A stretch of DNA of 64,000 nucleotides from Hymenobacter fodinae (lineage in GTDB: Bacteria; Bacteroidota; Bacteroidia; Cytophagales; Hymenobacteraceae). Shown here piece by piece: positions 16,676 to 25,446 of this stretch. Location of the stretch: positions 682,001-746,000 of the forward strand of contig NZ_SRLA01000001.1 in NCBI RefSeq assembly GCF_004745825.1, written 5' to 3'. The notes beneath the pieces are model-generated. The model was not told the origin of the DNA, ran no database searches, and saw only the letters and a program-made list of their open reading frames with translations. Made by a program: the position numbers and the translations under genes. Within the stretch, counting starts at the first letter, position 1. Each line of letters begins with the position of its first letter.

Positions 16676-19219
16676 ATGAGCATATCCCGTGCGCAACGGA
16701 CTCGGAAAGCCGTGGCATCTCTGGTATTGTTAGGAGTTGGCAGCCTTGCCTTTCAAGTGGCCGACACCGCTCCGGCCACCCAACTGCTGGCGCGCCTACA
16801 AGCATTTTACGCAGAAGCCCAGCCCGAAATTAGCTATGTGCACCTCAACCAGGTGGCCTACGCCGCCGGCGAAACGCTCTGGTTCAAGGCCTACGTGCTG
16901 AATAGCCAGTCGCACCAGCTCGACTCCCTGAGCAAAGTGTTGTACGTGGACATGGTGACACCCGGCCGGCAAGTGGTTTTTCGGCGCACCCTCTCCCTGC
17001 GGGGTGGGCTAGCCGAGGGCGACATTGTGCTGCCCGATACCTTGGCCCAAGGCGTGTACACCCTGCGCGCCTACACCAGCTGGATGCGTAACCAAGGCGA
17101 GGAGCTATTTTTTACACGCCGGGTGCCGGTGTGGCAGGCATCGGCTGAGGCTAGCGAGATAGGCTCCGTAAACGCCCGGGCAGCGGTGGTGGCGGGCAAC
17201 GCCCGTAAATACGCCCGCCAGCTCGAAGCTAACCACAAGGCCGATGTGCAATTCTTTCCCGAAGGAGGCGAATACGTAGCTGACTTACAGACGGTAGTGG
17301 GCGTGAAGGCAACCGATGCTACCGGCCAGGGCCTAGCTGTGAGTGGTCGGATTCTGGATGAGCAAAACCAGGAGGTGACGTCCTTCACTACTCCCGCTCT
17401 GGGCATGAGCTCGTTTGGGTTTACTCCCACCGCAGGGCACCGCTACCACGCCCGCGTGGCCCTGCCCGATGGCACCACCACCGACTATCCGCTGCCGGTA
17501 GTGCAAGCGGCCGGCTGGCTATTAAACGTGCGCGAATTAGGTAATGACTACCAAGTATACATCCGGCACCAAGGCGCCGCCGGAGCCGCTCCGGCCCCAG
17601 AAACGCTCCGGTTGGTAGCGCACGTGAGGGGGCTGCCCGTATTTGTGGGGGAGGGCAAAATTTCGGGTTCGGAAACGTACCAAGCCTCCATCCCGAAGGC
17701 CAAGCTGCCGGCGGGGCTGCTGCACCTAACCGTGTTTGATGGGCAGCAGGTGGCCCGCGCCGAGCGCCTGGTATTTGTGCCCGAAGAGCAAGGCCTTCGT
17801 GTGACGCTCACGCCCAACAAGCCCACCTACCAGCCGCGGGAGGCCGTGACCATGCAGGTGGATGTGCGCACGCCCACCGGCGAGCCAGCCCCAGCGGAAC
17901 TATCATTAGCAGTGGCCAATACGGCTGGTCTGCCCGCTGTTGGTACCACCGATGCCACCATGACGTCGCACCTGCTGCTGTCGTCGGAGCTGCGCGGCTA
18001 CGTGGAAAACCCGGGCTATTACTTCCGCAATCAGACGGCCGCCACCCGCCGGGCCCTCAACGACCTGCTGCTAACCCAGGGGTGGAGCCGGTTTGTGTGG
18101 AAGGAGCTGCTGACCGATAAGCCTACCACGGCCGAGTACGTGTTTCCGGCAGAGCAGGCGCTCAGCCTGGGTGGTCAGCTAATTCGCCCAAACCAGAAGC
18201 CCGTGCCCAATGGCTCCCTGACGCTGCTGCAGAAGGATGCCAAAAATATAATCGTCAGCAACGCCAATCCTGAGGGGTACTTCCTGTTTCTGGGCTTCCC
18301 GGGGCAAGATACTACCCGCGTGCTGCTGCAGGCCCGCACGGAGAAGGGCAAAAGCAACGTCCTGATTAAGCTGAACGAGCTGTGGCCTACGCCTACCAAG
18401 CTGCTACCGGTGCCTCTGCTACCAGCGGCCACCAACCCGCAGGCCGAGGTACTGGCCTACGGGCAGCGCAGCCGCCGACAACAGGTGCTGGAGCGCCAGT
18501 TTCGGCCCGATACCACCAGTGGCATTGTGCTGCGTAACGTCACCATTCGGGGGCAGCGCCAAGCCCCACCCCGCGACCCTCGCTCCCTGCACAGCCAGGC
18601 TACCAATACGCTAGACCTAAGCAAAATCCCGAATGCCAACTCCTACGCTAATATCTTCGATCTAATTCAGGGGCGGATACCCGGCGTGACAGTTACGCGC
18701 ACTGGGTTCTCATATAGTGTTCTCATTCGGGGTATATCCAGCATTATGGGCTCTACCACCCCGTTGTTCCTGCTAGATGGAATGCCCCTGAACGACGCGG
18801 ATGGTTTGCTCACCATTCCGCCCAACGACGTTGAGCGCATTGAGGTGCTGAAGGGAGCCGATGCAGCTATTTATGGCTCGCGGGGCAGCAATGGAGCTAT
18901 TGCCGTATTCACGAAGCGCGGCGGCTCGGATGATGTCCGCGGGCCGGCAGCCGGTGTTGTAGTGCGGACGCTCCCGGGTTTTTACCGCGCCCGGCAGTTC
19001 TACGCGCCCCAGTACGCCACCACTAGCCCCAAGCCTGACCCGCGTACTACCACACTCTACTGGCTGCCCCGGTTGCGGGTGCCGGCTTCTGGCAGTGCCC
19101 AGGTTACGTTCTATGCTTCAGATCAGGGCGGCACGTTCCGGGCGGCTGTGGAAGGTGTCTCATTAGGCGGTCAGCCCGTGGTATCCGAGACCAGCCTACA
19201 GGTACAAGACCGTAAATAA
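16676..19219 (+). CDS. MG2-domain protein with a TonB-plug domain and no barrel
   Basis: An 847-residue exported protein (signal peptide ending near SLAFQVA). Its first part holds an MG2/alpha-2-macroglobulin-like domain (YVHLNQVAYAAGETLWFKAY, DTLAQGVYTLRAYTSWMRN), followed by further immunoglobulin-like domains. A SusC-type plug domain follows near residues 650-760 (YANIFDLIQGRIPGV, SVLIRGISSIMG, PLFLLDGMPLNDADG, IERIEVLKGADAAIYGSRGSNGAIAVFTK with one substitution). The protein then ends within about 90 residues, so the 22-strand barrel of a true TonB receptor is missing. Such MG2-plug proteins are common in Bacteroidota; they are thought to be periplasmic or surface binding factors. The gene is single and not paired with a SusD partner here. 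Confidence 0.88.
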   Translation: MSISRAQRTRKAVASLVLLGVGSLAFQVADTAPATQLLARLQAFYAEAQPEISYVHLNQVAYAAGETLWFKAYVLNSQSHQLDSLSKVLYVDMVTPGRQVVFRRTLSLRGGLAEGDIVLPDTLAQGVYTLRAYTSWMRNQGEELFFTRRVPVWQASAEASEIGSVNARAAVVAGNARKYARQLEANHKADVQFFPEGGEYVADLQTVVGVKATDATGQGLAVSGRILDEQNQEVTSFTTPALGMSSFGFTPTAGHRYHARVALPDGTTTDYPLPVVQAAGWLLNVRELGNDYQVYIRHQGAAGAAPAPETLRLVAHVRGLPVFVGEGKISGSETYQASIPKAKLPAGLLHLTVFDGQQVARAERLVFVPEEQGLRVTLTPNKPTYQPREAVTMQVDVRTPTGEPAPAELSLAVANTAGLPAVGTTDATMTSHLLLSSELRGYVENPGYYFRNQTAATRRALNDLLLTQGWSRFVWKELLTDKPTTAEYVFPAEQALSLGGQLIRPNQKPVPNGSLTLLQKDAKNIIVSNANPEGYFLFLGFPGQDTTRVLLQARTEKGKSNVLIKLNELWPTPTKLLPVPLLPAATNPQAEVLAYGQRSRRQQVLERQFRPDTTSGIVLRNVTIRGQRQAPPRDPRSLHSQATNTLDLSKIPNANSYANIFDLIQGRIPGVTVTRTGFSYSVLIRGISSIMGSTTPLFLLDGMPLNDADGLLTIPPNDVERIEVLKGADAAIYGSRGSNGAIAVFTKRGGSDDVRGPAAGVVVRTLPGFYRARQFYAPQYATTSPKPDPRTTTLYWLPRLRVPASGSAQVTFYASDQGGTFRAAVEGVSLGGQPVVSETSLQVQDRK

Positions 19220-19280
19220 GCCGGCTCTTTTCCAACATTTGCGGCCCTGGCTCCCAAGCCGGGACCGATTTGTTTGCCCT

Positions 19281-20068
19281 ATGCATCCTCCTGATTTGCT
19301 AACCGAACACACCGATACCCTGCCGTTTCAAGACCACTTCCTGCGAGTGCAGCACCTGCGACATCCGGCTCCGGAAGCTAATGAGAGGCCTACGCTGGTC
19401 TTTCTGCACGACTCCCTAGGCAGCATCCAGCTCTGGCGCTGGCCGTGGGGTGCCACGCCTTCGTGTACGACCGACGCGGCTACGGTGAGTCAGCGCCGTT
19501 TGGGCCAGTGCCGCGCACCGTGGCCTACCTAGAGCAAGAGGCCCTCACGGTGCCAGCCGTACTGCGGGCAGCCGGCATCGGTCGAGCAGTGCTGGTGGGT
19601 CATTCCGATGGCGGCACGCTGGCCTTGCTTACTGCGGCACAAGAGCCTGCATTGGTGGGCGCAGTTGTAACAATAGGTGCCCATGTGTTTGTGGAAGATG
19701 TAACGCTGATCGGCATCCGGGCAGCGCAGGCCCAGTATGCCTCTACCGATTTGCCTCAGCGCCTGGCCCGCTACCACGGGGTAAACACCAAGCCCATGTT
19801 CCGGGCCTGGACCGACACTTGGCTGCAGCCGGCTTTCCGGCACTGGAATATTGAGCGGTATCTGCCCCATATTCACTGCCCCGTACTGGTACTGCAAGGG
19901 GCTGCGGACGAATACGGTACCGCAGCCCAGGTAGAGGCTTTAGCCAGCCAAGTGGCAGGACCTGCACAGACGGTGCTATTGCCTGGCCTAGGCCACACCC
20001 CGCACCGGCAGAACCTCGGGCAGGTGCTGGAATATAGTAGCGCATTTTTACAGCAGGTACTGGCCTAG
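19281..20068 (+). pseudogene. Alpha/beta hydrolase, frameshifted
   Basis: The N-terminal part reads in one frame from the ATG at 19281 (LVFLHDSLGSIQLWRW) and the rest in another from about 19439 (GCHAFVYDRRGYGES, then the nucleophile elbow VGHSDGGTLAL and the C-terminal PGLGHTPHRQ). The junction lies near 19431-19445 between SIQLWR and LAVGCHAF, where a normal family member has about ten more residues. Loss of about 10 codons with a shift of frame would explain it. The catalytic Ser (GHSDGG), an Asp region (LQGAADEYG) and His (LGHTPH) remain. Without a joining event neither half makes a working enzyme, so this is probably a pseudogene, or a sequencing error. Original substrate is unknown. Confidence 0.75.
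19984..19995. repeat. Palindromic double copy of the CTAGGCCA octamer
   Basis: The 12-mer TGGCCTAGGCCA is a perfect palindrome made from two overlapping octamers, within the C-terminal part of the broken hydrolase gene. Confidence 0.85.
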
Positions 20069-20221
20069 AGAGCTGCCGCTACAGTTTTGGCCGCCGCGTG
20101 GTTGGTTTACGGCTGCAGGCGGTAAGCCCCAAGTGCCAGGTTCGCAACTGAAATACCTCCGCATAAGTTGTACAGGTGCTGAGCGACGAAGCCAACGCGC
20201 CAGCAGAGCCAGACGCCCGCC

Positions 20222-20710
20222 ATGTTTTCCTTCTTCCGAAAAAAGCCCCCGGCGCTGCCCTTCTCTGCCGCTATGAAGCAGGTTATCAAAACCAGCCGCA
20301 TCGAGGCATTTCAGCTGGATAACGACTTTATTGCGGTACCGCACTTTCTGCTGGCTATGCTGCGGGAGCAGGACCCTACCGTAATGCCTGCCTTCAATCA
20401 ACTGTTGGTCAGCCCCGTGCTGTTTGAGTACAGGTTGGCTACCGAGTTAATGGGGCTCCGTCTAACGAGCCAGCGCCTCTCCGAAAGCGCTAGTCTGCCG
20501 CTGACCCTGGAAATGGAAACCATGCTTCAGCACGCCCAGCAAACGGCTCAGCTACTGGAAGCGCCTGAGGTGGAAGCCGTGCACCTGCTGCTGTCGATGC
20601 TGCGCCAGCCTGGTAGCACGGCCGCCGAAGCCGCCGGCGAGTTTGGTCTCACTCACGACCTATTGGTAGCCCACCTCCGGCTACAAGAACAACAAACCTC
20701 GCCAGAATAG
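20222..20710 (+). CDS. Clp N-terminal domain protein without ATPase
   Basis: A 162-residue protein formed of two Clp-N repeats. Repeat one is about residues 18-75 (MKQVIKTSRIEAFQLDNDFI, then HFLLAMLREQD) and repeat two about 95-150 (LEMETMLQHAQQTAQLLE, then AVHLLLSMLRQPGSTA). These motifs match the N-domain that binds adaptors and substrates in ClpA, ClpB and ClpC. No AAA module follows, so the protein cannot unfold substrates alone; it resembles ClpS-like or orphan N-domain proteins that might act as adaptors or substrate baits. The first 12 residues (MFSFFRKKPPAL) are basic. No partner gene lies nearby. The orphan reading is secure; the adaptor role is an inference. Confidence 0.78.
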   Translation: MFSFFRKKPPALPFSAAMKQVIKTSRIEAFQLDNDFIAVPHFLLAMLREQDPTVMPAFNQLLVSPVLFEYRLATELMGLRLTSQRLSESASLPLTLEMETMLQHAQQTAQLLEAPEVEAVHLLLSMLRQPGSTAAEAAGEFGLTHDLLVAHLRLQEQQTSPE

Positions 20711-20917
20711 CGGTTGCCCTACGGTTGAGCTATAAAAGCGGGCTTTGCTGAGCAGTTTTGCCTGATTGACCGAGTGCCTGGGTGCCTTGGCCGGGTGGGG
20801 CACAGTGTTGGCCGCTTGACCACATCTGAGGGGAAAGGGAGACGTATATTCGATCAGAAGCCGGATGGGATTTTACCGGTTTTCAGCGCTATGTATAGTT
20901 TGTCTTCCGTATCCTTC

Positions 20918-21340
20918 ATGTCTGAAACTCTGCTGCATTCCGAGTCATACGGCGAGATTACACTCTCACCGGGCATGACGTGTTTAATTGTACGTTGGCA
21001 CGGCTTTGCTAACAGCCGCAACTTCCGTTTTCTGTTGAATAAAGCGCTGGAGCTTTACCGTACTTACTCAGTTCGGTATACCAGTTTGGCCTGGCTGAAC
21101 GATACGCGGCACTTTGGCGCCCTGCTAACGGCGGATCAGGAATGGGTGAACACCAACTGGAACCCTCGCGCCTGGGCCGCGGGCATTCAGCAGATAAATT
21201 TTCTCGCGCCGGCTACGGTGTTCGGACAGATTGCCATTCAGCAATATGCCCATAACACCGCGCAACGAGCCGATTACCGCTTAGAAGTGCGGCACCATGC
21301 CTCCTTGGAAGAGGCCTGCCGCGACCTTAGCGCCCAGTAG
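20918..21340 (+). CDS. STAS/SpoIIAA-like small protein, paralog C
   Basis: A 140-residue soluble protein. It resembles the products at 12584-12979 and 31763-32191 through its N-terminal strand, the LNDTRHFGALLT segment and W...NWNPRAWAAGIQ, though it is the most divergent of the three. The frame is open from 20774, but the ATG at 20918 (MSETLLHSESYGEI) is the best start, because similarity begins there; an ATG at 20891 is also possible. No catalytic motif is seen. Role unknown; STAS-like proteins often act in regulation, but there is no evidence here for that. Confidence 0.65.
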   Translation: MSETLLHSESYGEITLSPGMTCLIVRWHGFANSRNFRFLLNKALELYRTYSVRYTSLAWLNDTRHFGALLTADQEWVNTNWNPRAWAAGIQQINFLAPATVFGQIAIQQYAHNTAQRADYRLEVRHHASLEEACRDLSAQ

Positions 21341-21366
21341 TACACCTGCTAAGCAAGCTATGCCTC

Positions 21367-21383
21367 AGCCCTGCGCTGGGGCT
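21367..21383 (+). terminator. Terminator after STAS paralog C
   Basis: A short stem, AGCCC with GGGCT, over a 7-base loop and directly followed by a run of seven T. Confidence 0.6.
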
Positions 21384-21510
21384 TTTTTTGTGCTCAGACA
21401 GAACCAGCACCCGCCAGATGGAGTAGACGAAAGGGGGAAAGATGCACTCCTGCGCAATCTTTTTTGCGAGGGTGCTGTTGGCCCCGAACAGATCATTGTT
21501 ATCTTCTGCC

Positions 21511-21969
21511 ATGCAAGCACTTAAGCAGACTCTTCTCACGGCCACCTGCGCTTTTGCGGGTCTGGTTTCGACGCCCGCCCTGGCCTCCGGCGACCCCACG
21601 GCCACTTCGTCCGTCACGGTAGTAGTGTCGGCCCTAGCGTCTACGTCTTCGGTGGTTAAATTGTACTTCTATAATGTGCGCGAGAAGTTTCTTACGCACG
21701 GCGGTTACGCTTTTATGCGGGCTGTAAAGCCTGGGGGCCAAACGCAAATTTCGCTGCCCGTAGAGCTGCCCAACGGAGAGTGGGCCGTAGCCATTACCCA
21801 GGATACCAACAACAACGATAAGCTCGATAAGAACTTCATGGGCATTCCTACCGAGCCATTTGCCTTCTCTAACAACGTGCGCCCCCGCCTGGCCCCACCC
21901 GATTTCAACGACTGCAAGTTTATGGTGAGCGGCACGGGTAAGGTGGTAACAATTGCCTTGACTAAATAG
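21511..21969 (+). CDS. Secreted DUF2141 protein
   Basis: A 152-residue exported protein: the signal peptide MQALKQTLLTATCAFAGLV is followed by cleavage near TPALA-SGD. The body carries the DUF2141 pattern: VVKLYFYNVREKFLT, then LPNGEWAVAITQDTNNNDKLD and FMGIPTEPFAFSNNVRPRLAPPDFND. DUF2141 proteins are small periplasmic or surface beta-sandwich proteins of unknown function, common in Bacteroidota and Proteobacteria. The ATG at 21511 is the start because the signal peptide begins there; the frame is open farther upstream to 21442 but without a signal. The gene stands alone. Confidence 0.87.
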   Translation: MQALKQTLLTATCAFAGLVSTPALASGDPTATSSVTVVVSALASTSSVVKLYFYNVREKFLTHGGYAFMRAVKPGGQTQISLPVELPNGEWAVAITQDTNNNDKLDKNFMGIPTEPFAFSNNVRPRLAPPDFNDCKFMVSGTGKVVTIALTK

Positions 21970-21991
21970 CCTAGGCCAGTGCGCTAGGCCA

Positions 21992-22474
21992 CTATTCTTT
22001 CCGGAAAGGGTGTCCGCCGCGTGCTAAGCGCTCTGTTATTTCCACGGCCCGGCGGGCGCGGGTTTCCGCCTGTCGGGCCGTGGCTATGTGCTGGGCTACC
22101 GCCCGCCGCATACTGCCCGAGAGTTTCTCAAACTGCTCACCAGCTTCGGGCCAGGCTTCGAAGGCCTCAGCAAGCTCCGCGGGCAGATCTACGCGGTCGG
22201 GCTCCGGGTCGGGGGAGAGGTGTAGCTGCACCTGCTGGCCTACCTGCACGCCCACTGCCCGGCATAGGTCTTTATTTACCATAAGGTAGCGCCCGCCGCC
22301 TGGCTGGGCTAATAGGCCTAGCCGAACGGGGAGGCCATTGAGCGTGCCTACCACTCGCTTGGTGGTGCCACCGAGCGCAACCAACACTAGGGGCGGCACT
22401 ACTACTATTTGGGTGGGCATAAAGCTGGGGCCGCCGTGCTCTAGGTACGCCTCAAAGGAAATGACATCAGACAT
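21992..22474 (-). CDS. DUF1905/YdeI-OmpD-associated family protein
   Basis: A 160-residue soluble protein. Residues about 1-95 are a DUF1905 domain (MSDVISFEAYLEHGGPSFM, with GGTTKRVVGTLNGLPVRLGL and GGRYLMVNKDLCRAVGVQVG). The rest is the basic, helical OmdA-like part (MRRAVAQHIATARQAETR, then ITERLARGG). This combination is typical of YdeI/bacteriocin-protection family proteins, whose biochemical role is unclear; the name comes from reported protection from bacteriocin-type stress. The start at 22474 is preferred over the longer frame from 22552; an ATG four codons upstream (MFGT) is the other choice. It is convergent with the DUF2141 gene, 22 bases away. Confidence 0.8.
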   Translation of the reverse strand: MSDVISFEAYLEHGGPSFMPTQIVVVPPLVLVALGGTTKRVVGTLNGLPVRLGLLAQPGGGRYLMVNKDLCRAVGVQVGQQVQLHLSPDPEPDRVDLPAELAEAFEAWPEAGEQFEKLSGSMRRAVAQHIATARQAETRARRAVEITERLARGGHPFRKE

Positions 22475-22700
22475 AGTCCCGAACATACTCGGGTTTGGGT
22501 GGCGCCGCAAGTACCCTGGCCTAGCGCAGTCCGCCCTGGGGCTAGCGGGCACTGAAAGGACCTATATACTGTTCTAGAAATGGTGAATGTGGCTGGCGCC
22601 TTACTCTAATTAGGGCTTGTAGTCCTGGCTGGGGTATCGGCCTAAAACATTTACTGGGCGCCGCGGCTTATACGCGCCTGAAATCGTAACACCTTGACTT

Positions 22701-23399
22701 ATGAAAATAGAAATCTGGTCTGATATCGTGTGTCCGTTCTGCTATATCGGCAAGCGGCGCCTAGAAAATGCGCTGGCAAATTTCCCGCACGCCGATAAAG
22801 TAGAAATTCAGTGGCACAGCTTTGAGCTTGATCCGCAGGCGCAGCCCGAGCCCGGCGTAAGTCTCTACAAGCGCCTCGCCGCCAAGTACGGCAACACCGA
22901 AGCCTGGGCCCGCCAAATGAGCGCCAACATGACGCAGTCGGCCGCTGAGCTAGGCCTGGCGTTCGACTTTGACCATGCCGTGCATGCCAACACCTTGCAT
23001 GCCCACCGCTTGGTGCACCTAGCCGAGCGCCACGGCAAGCAGGATGCCGCTAAAGAGCGTTTCTTCAAGGCGTATTTGGAAGAAGGTGAAGACCTCAACG
23101 ACTTCGCTACGCTCACGCGCCTGGCCACCGAAATCGGGCTTCCTGCCGCCGAAGTAGAGCAGGTGCTGCACTCCGATGAGTTTACGCAGGACGTGCGCCA
23201 CGACGAGTACCAGGCCCGTCAGATTGGGGTGCGCGGCGTGCCCTACTTCGTCTTCGACGATAAGTACGCCGTATCGGGGGCGCAGCCCAGCGAGCTGTTC
23301 CAGGAAGTGCTGGAGAAAGTGTGGGAAGAGTCGCGCCCGCAGCCGGTACAACTGGCCGGTGCCGACGGCGCCTCCTGCGACATCGACGGCAACTGCTAG
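22701..23399 (+). CDS. DsbA family oxidoreductase, FrnE-like
   Basis: A 232-residue thioredoxin-fold protein with CPFC at residues 11-14 (SDIVCPFCYIGKRRLE). The FrnE/2-hydroxychromene-2-carboxylate isomerase-type helical insert follows, and the fold closes with GVRGVPYFVFDDKYAVSGAQP, the cis-Pro loop. A C-terminal tail holds another Cys pair (SCDIDGNC). There is no signal peptide, so it is cytoplasmic, unlike classical DsbA; FrnE of Deinococcus is a cytoplasmic disulfide isomerase linked to oxidative-stress resistance. The TAG stop is the start of a TAGGCCA octamer, and a 44-bp perfect palindrome follows as terminator. Confidence in the family is high; the precise substrate is unknown. Confidence 0.92.
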   Translation: MKIEIWSDIVCPFCYIGKRRLENALANFPHADKVEIQWHSFELDPQAQPEPGVSLYKRLAAKYGNTEAWARQMSANMTQSAAELGLAFDFDHAVHANTLHAHRLVHLAERHGKQDAAKERFFKAYLEEGEDLNDFATLTRLATEIGLPAAEVEQVLHSDEFTQDVRHDEYQARQIGVRGVPYFVFDDKYAVSGAQPSELFQEVLEKVWEESRPQPVQLAGADGASCDIDGNC

Positions 23400-23415
23400 G
23401 CCACCACTCGTTCTG

Positions 23416-23459
23416 AAACCACACAGGGCCACCTCACGTGAGGTGGCCCTGTGTGGTTT
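23416..23459 (+). terminator. Terminator: perfect 44-bp palindrome
   Basis: Arms 23416-23437 and 23438-23459 are exact reverse complements with no spacer. The left arm begins AAACCACACAGGGCC, and the right arm ends in TTT, followed by a further T. It ends the FrnE gene and could act in both directions. Confidence 0.8.
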
Positions 23460-23474
23460 TATAGGCTGACCGGC

Positions 23475-23921
23475 TTATTCCGTGGGCGTACGGTCTTCAA
23501 ACACGAGCAGAGGCTTAATGGAGTTCGTAGCGTCGTATAGTCGTAGCTCGCGGCCCTTAATTTCATAGCGCACGGTACGCGGTAAGGCTTCCAGGTACCG
23601 GGTTTCTATGTTCAGTGCGCCACAGGAAGTTTTTGTAGACGCCTGCTGGCTAATGGTGAGCAGGCCAGGCTCCTTGCCCAGGGAGAAAGTGCCTCCGAAG
23701 GAATTACACGGCCCTAGGCCAGTAGTGCGGTCTACGCCACCCGTAAACTCGATGTAAGAGCGGTAAGTGTCACTGTAGCTAGAAAGCGAAATCGGAAAAT
23801 CCTCCACCTGCACCAGCATCCAGCGGGTGTTATATAGTGAGGACTCCGGACGATTGTCTTTGCAGCCGGAAACAAGGGGCAGGAACGTAAGGCAGCAAAG
23901 CAGAGTAAACAGGTAGCGCAT
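23475..23921 (-). CDS. META/HslJ-domain lipoprotein (copy 2)
   Basis: A 148-residue lipoprotein with leader MRYLFTLLCCLTFLPLVSGC and a lipobox Cys. The META domain shows YNTRWMLVQVEDFPI, the GLGPCNSFGGTFSLG segment with CNxFGG, a Cys in TKTSCGALNIETRYLEALP and LRLYDATNSIKPLLVFED. It is closer to copy 3 (36584) than to copies 1 and 4, sharing the RYLEALPRTVRYEIKG type of strand. The start at 23921 is selected for the signal peptide. Function unknown. Confidence 0.84.
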   Translation of the reverse strand: MRYLFTLLCCLTFLPLVSGCKDNRPESSLYNTRWMLVQVEDFPISLSSYSDTYRSYIEFTGGVDRTTGLGPCNSFGGTFSLGKEPGLLTISQQASTKTSCGALNIETRYLEALPRTVRYEIKGRELRLYDATNSIKPLLVFEDRTPTE

Positions 23922-24012
23922 ATGGAGGTAGCATAAGAAGGTGGGGTATATAGCTACGGAGCCCACCCACCCCTACATGGTTGCATTGAGCCCAGGTATT
24001 CCCACACCCGGC

Positions 24013-25293
24013 CTAGCGGCTGGCTAGGCGGCTCTCGTAGCCGCTTTGCGCCAGGAAGGCTTTGGCATCCCGGATGGAGAGAATGTCGGTGAGGGCCTGC
24101 TTCTTGTCGGTGGCTTGATTGTAGTAGGCTTGGCAGATTTTATAGCCCACGTAGTAGCCCAGGTCGCAGGGCTTTTCGGGGGTTTCCTGGCTGCCGTTAG
24201 CAAGCCAGTTGTCGGAGTTGGTGCCCAGCATTTCCTTTTTGAAGTCGGCCCATAACTCTTTTTCGTGGGCATTGCCATAGGTGTGTAGGCGGCGGTTGGC
24301 TCCGCCGGGCACACCGGTCACTAGTTCGGAGACAAAGTCGGCCATTCCTTCACTAAGGGCATAGCTAAGCAGGGTGCCATCCTGCGCGCCCTGGTTGCGG
24401 TGCACCAGCTCGTGCACCATCAGCTCGGGCATCACGGAGACCGGGGAGCACCGGTTGCGCTGCACCAAGCTCAGTTCCGAGGTGTTCACGCCTGGTCCGT
24501 TGGCTACCTGATCGGCCCCAATGAGCAGCCCCGCATCCGACACTGTGCCACCCGATACCCAGCCGCCCACCACAAAGTACACGTTCTGAAAGCGTACCGC
24601 CGGATACAACTACTGAAAGCGCTTGAAAGCCGCCACAATCTGAGGCTTTTGCTTGGCAATGGAGAGAGTGGTGGCCTGAATAGACTGGTAGTATTTGGGC
24701 CGCTGCAAAATACGCTTAGTAAACGCAGCGTCGTTCTTGATTTTCAGGTTGTAATAGTCCTTCAGGCCCTGCGAGCCTTTATCAAAATACTCGCGTCGAA
24801 AAATGGCGCGGGCCTGCGCCGTATCATGCTGTGCAGCGGCGTAGGCCTGCCAGAAATGGTCAATATCCGTCGTGACGAGTTTCACGTCCTGGGGGCGCTT
24901 GATCAGCTCTTTGTCCTCCAGCTTGCGGGCTTTGGCTAAGAGCCTAGGCCACTGCTTGTGGCTGTGCAACAAGTTAAGGTCAGAGTCTTCGGCAATGTAC
25001 TTGGCATCAACGTAGCCCGCCTTAATGGCTTGCTCCAGGTTGGCCAGGGCGTGGGGCGCGTCGTTCTGCAGCCCGTAGTAGCAGGCTATGTTGTAGTAGC
25101 TCACGGCCTTGTAGCGCGGCGTGGCCGTGGGCTCTTGCGCTACCAACTGATAAGCCTTGATAGCCTCCGGATAGTTCTTCTGTTTGCTGATCTGCTGAGC
25201 GCGCGCAAGTAGGGAATCGGCGCGGGTGGGCGTTTGGGCGAAGGCCGCCGTGCTGGCGGCCAGCAGGCAACAGGAAAGTAGATAGTGTTTCAT
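24013..25293 (-). pseudogene. DUF2268 putative Zn-protease with TPR-like N-terminus, interrupted by one in-frame TAG
   Basis: Two reading frames lie in the same frame and abut: 24610-25293 (227 residues, signal peptide then TPR-like helices, KNYPEAIKAYQLVAQE) and 24013-24609. They are separated by one TAG at 24610-24612 (plus-strand CTA). Read through, the protein is 426 residues: KRFQ-stop-LYPAVRFQNVYFVVG. A CAG to TAG change is the simplest cause. The C-terminal part is the DUF2268 metalloprotease domain with HExxH (MVHELVHRNQG), the downstream SEGMADFVSEL acid and YYVGYKI. The second half could only start at a TTG. Either the gene is broken or the stop is a sequencing error; readthrough is less likely. 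The TAG stop at 24013 adjoins a GGCCTAG sequence. Confidence 0.82.
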
Positions 25294-25384
25294 AGCATCG
25301 GCGTGAATAGGTAGATAAAGCGGTCTGCGGAGGCAGATGGATTAGCTGCGCAAAGCGTTGCTCAGAGCATGCAAGCTGCATAAA

Positions 25385-25414
25385 AAAAGCGCTGCCCAGA
25401 TAGGCAGCGCTTTT
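25385..25414 (-). terminator. Terminator after the aldo/keto reductase
   Basis: The stem AAAAGCGCTGCC (25385-25396) pairs perfectly with GGCAGCGCTTTT (25403-25414) over a 6-base loop. The gene transcribed on the minus strand gets a long T-run. Confidence 0.85.
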
Positions 25415-25430
25415 ATTTTAAACGCGGAGT

Positions 25431-25446
25431 AGTGGCCTAGGCCACT
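25431..25446. repeat. 16-bp palindrome built on the CTAGGCCA octamer, overlapping a stop codon
   Basis: AGTGGCCTAGGCCACT is a perfect 16-bp palindrome. The TAG of the aldo/keto reductase gene (minus strand, 25437-25439) is inside it. Confidence 0.85.
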
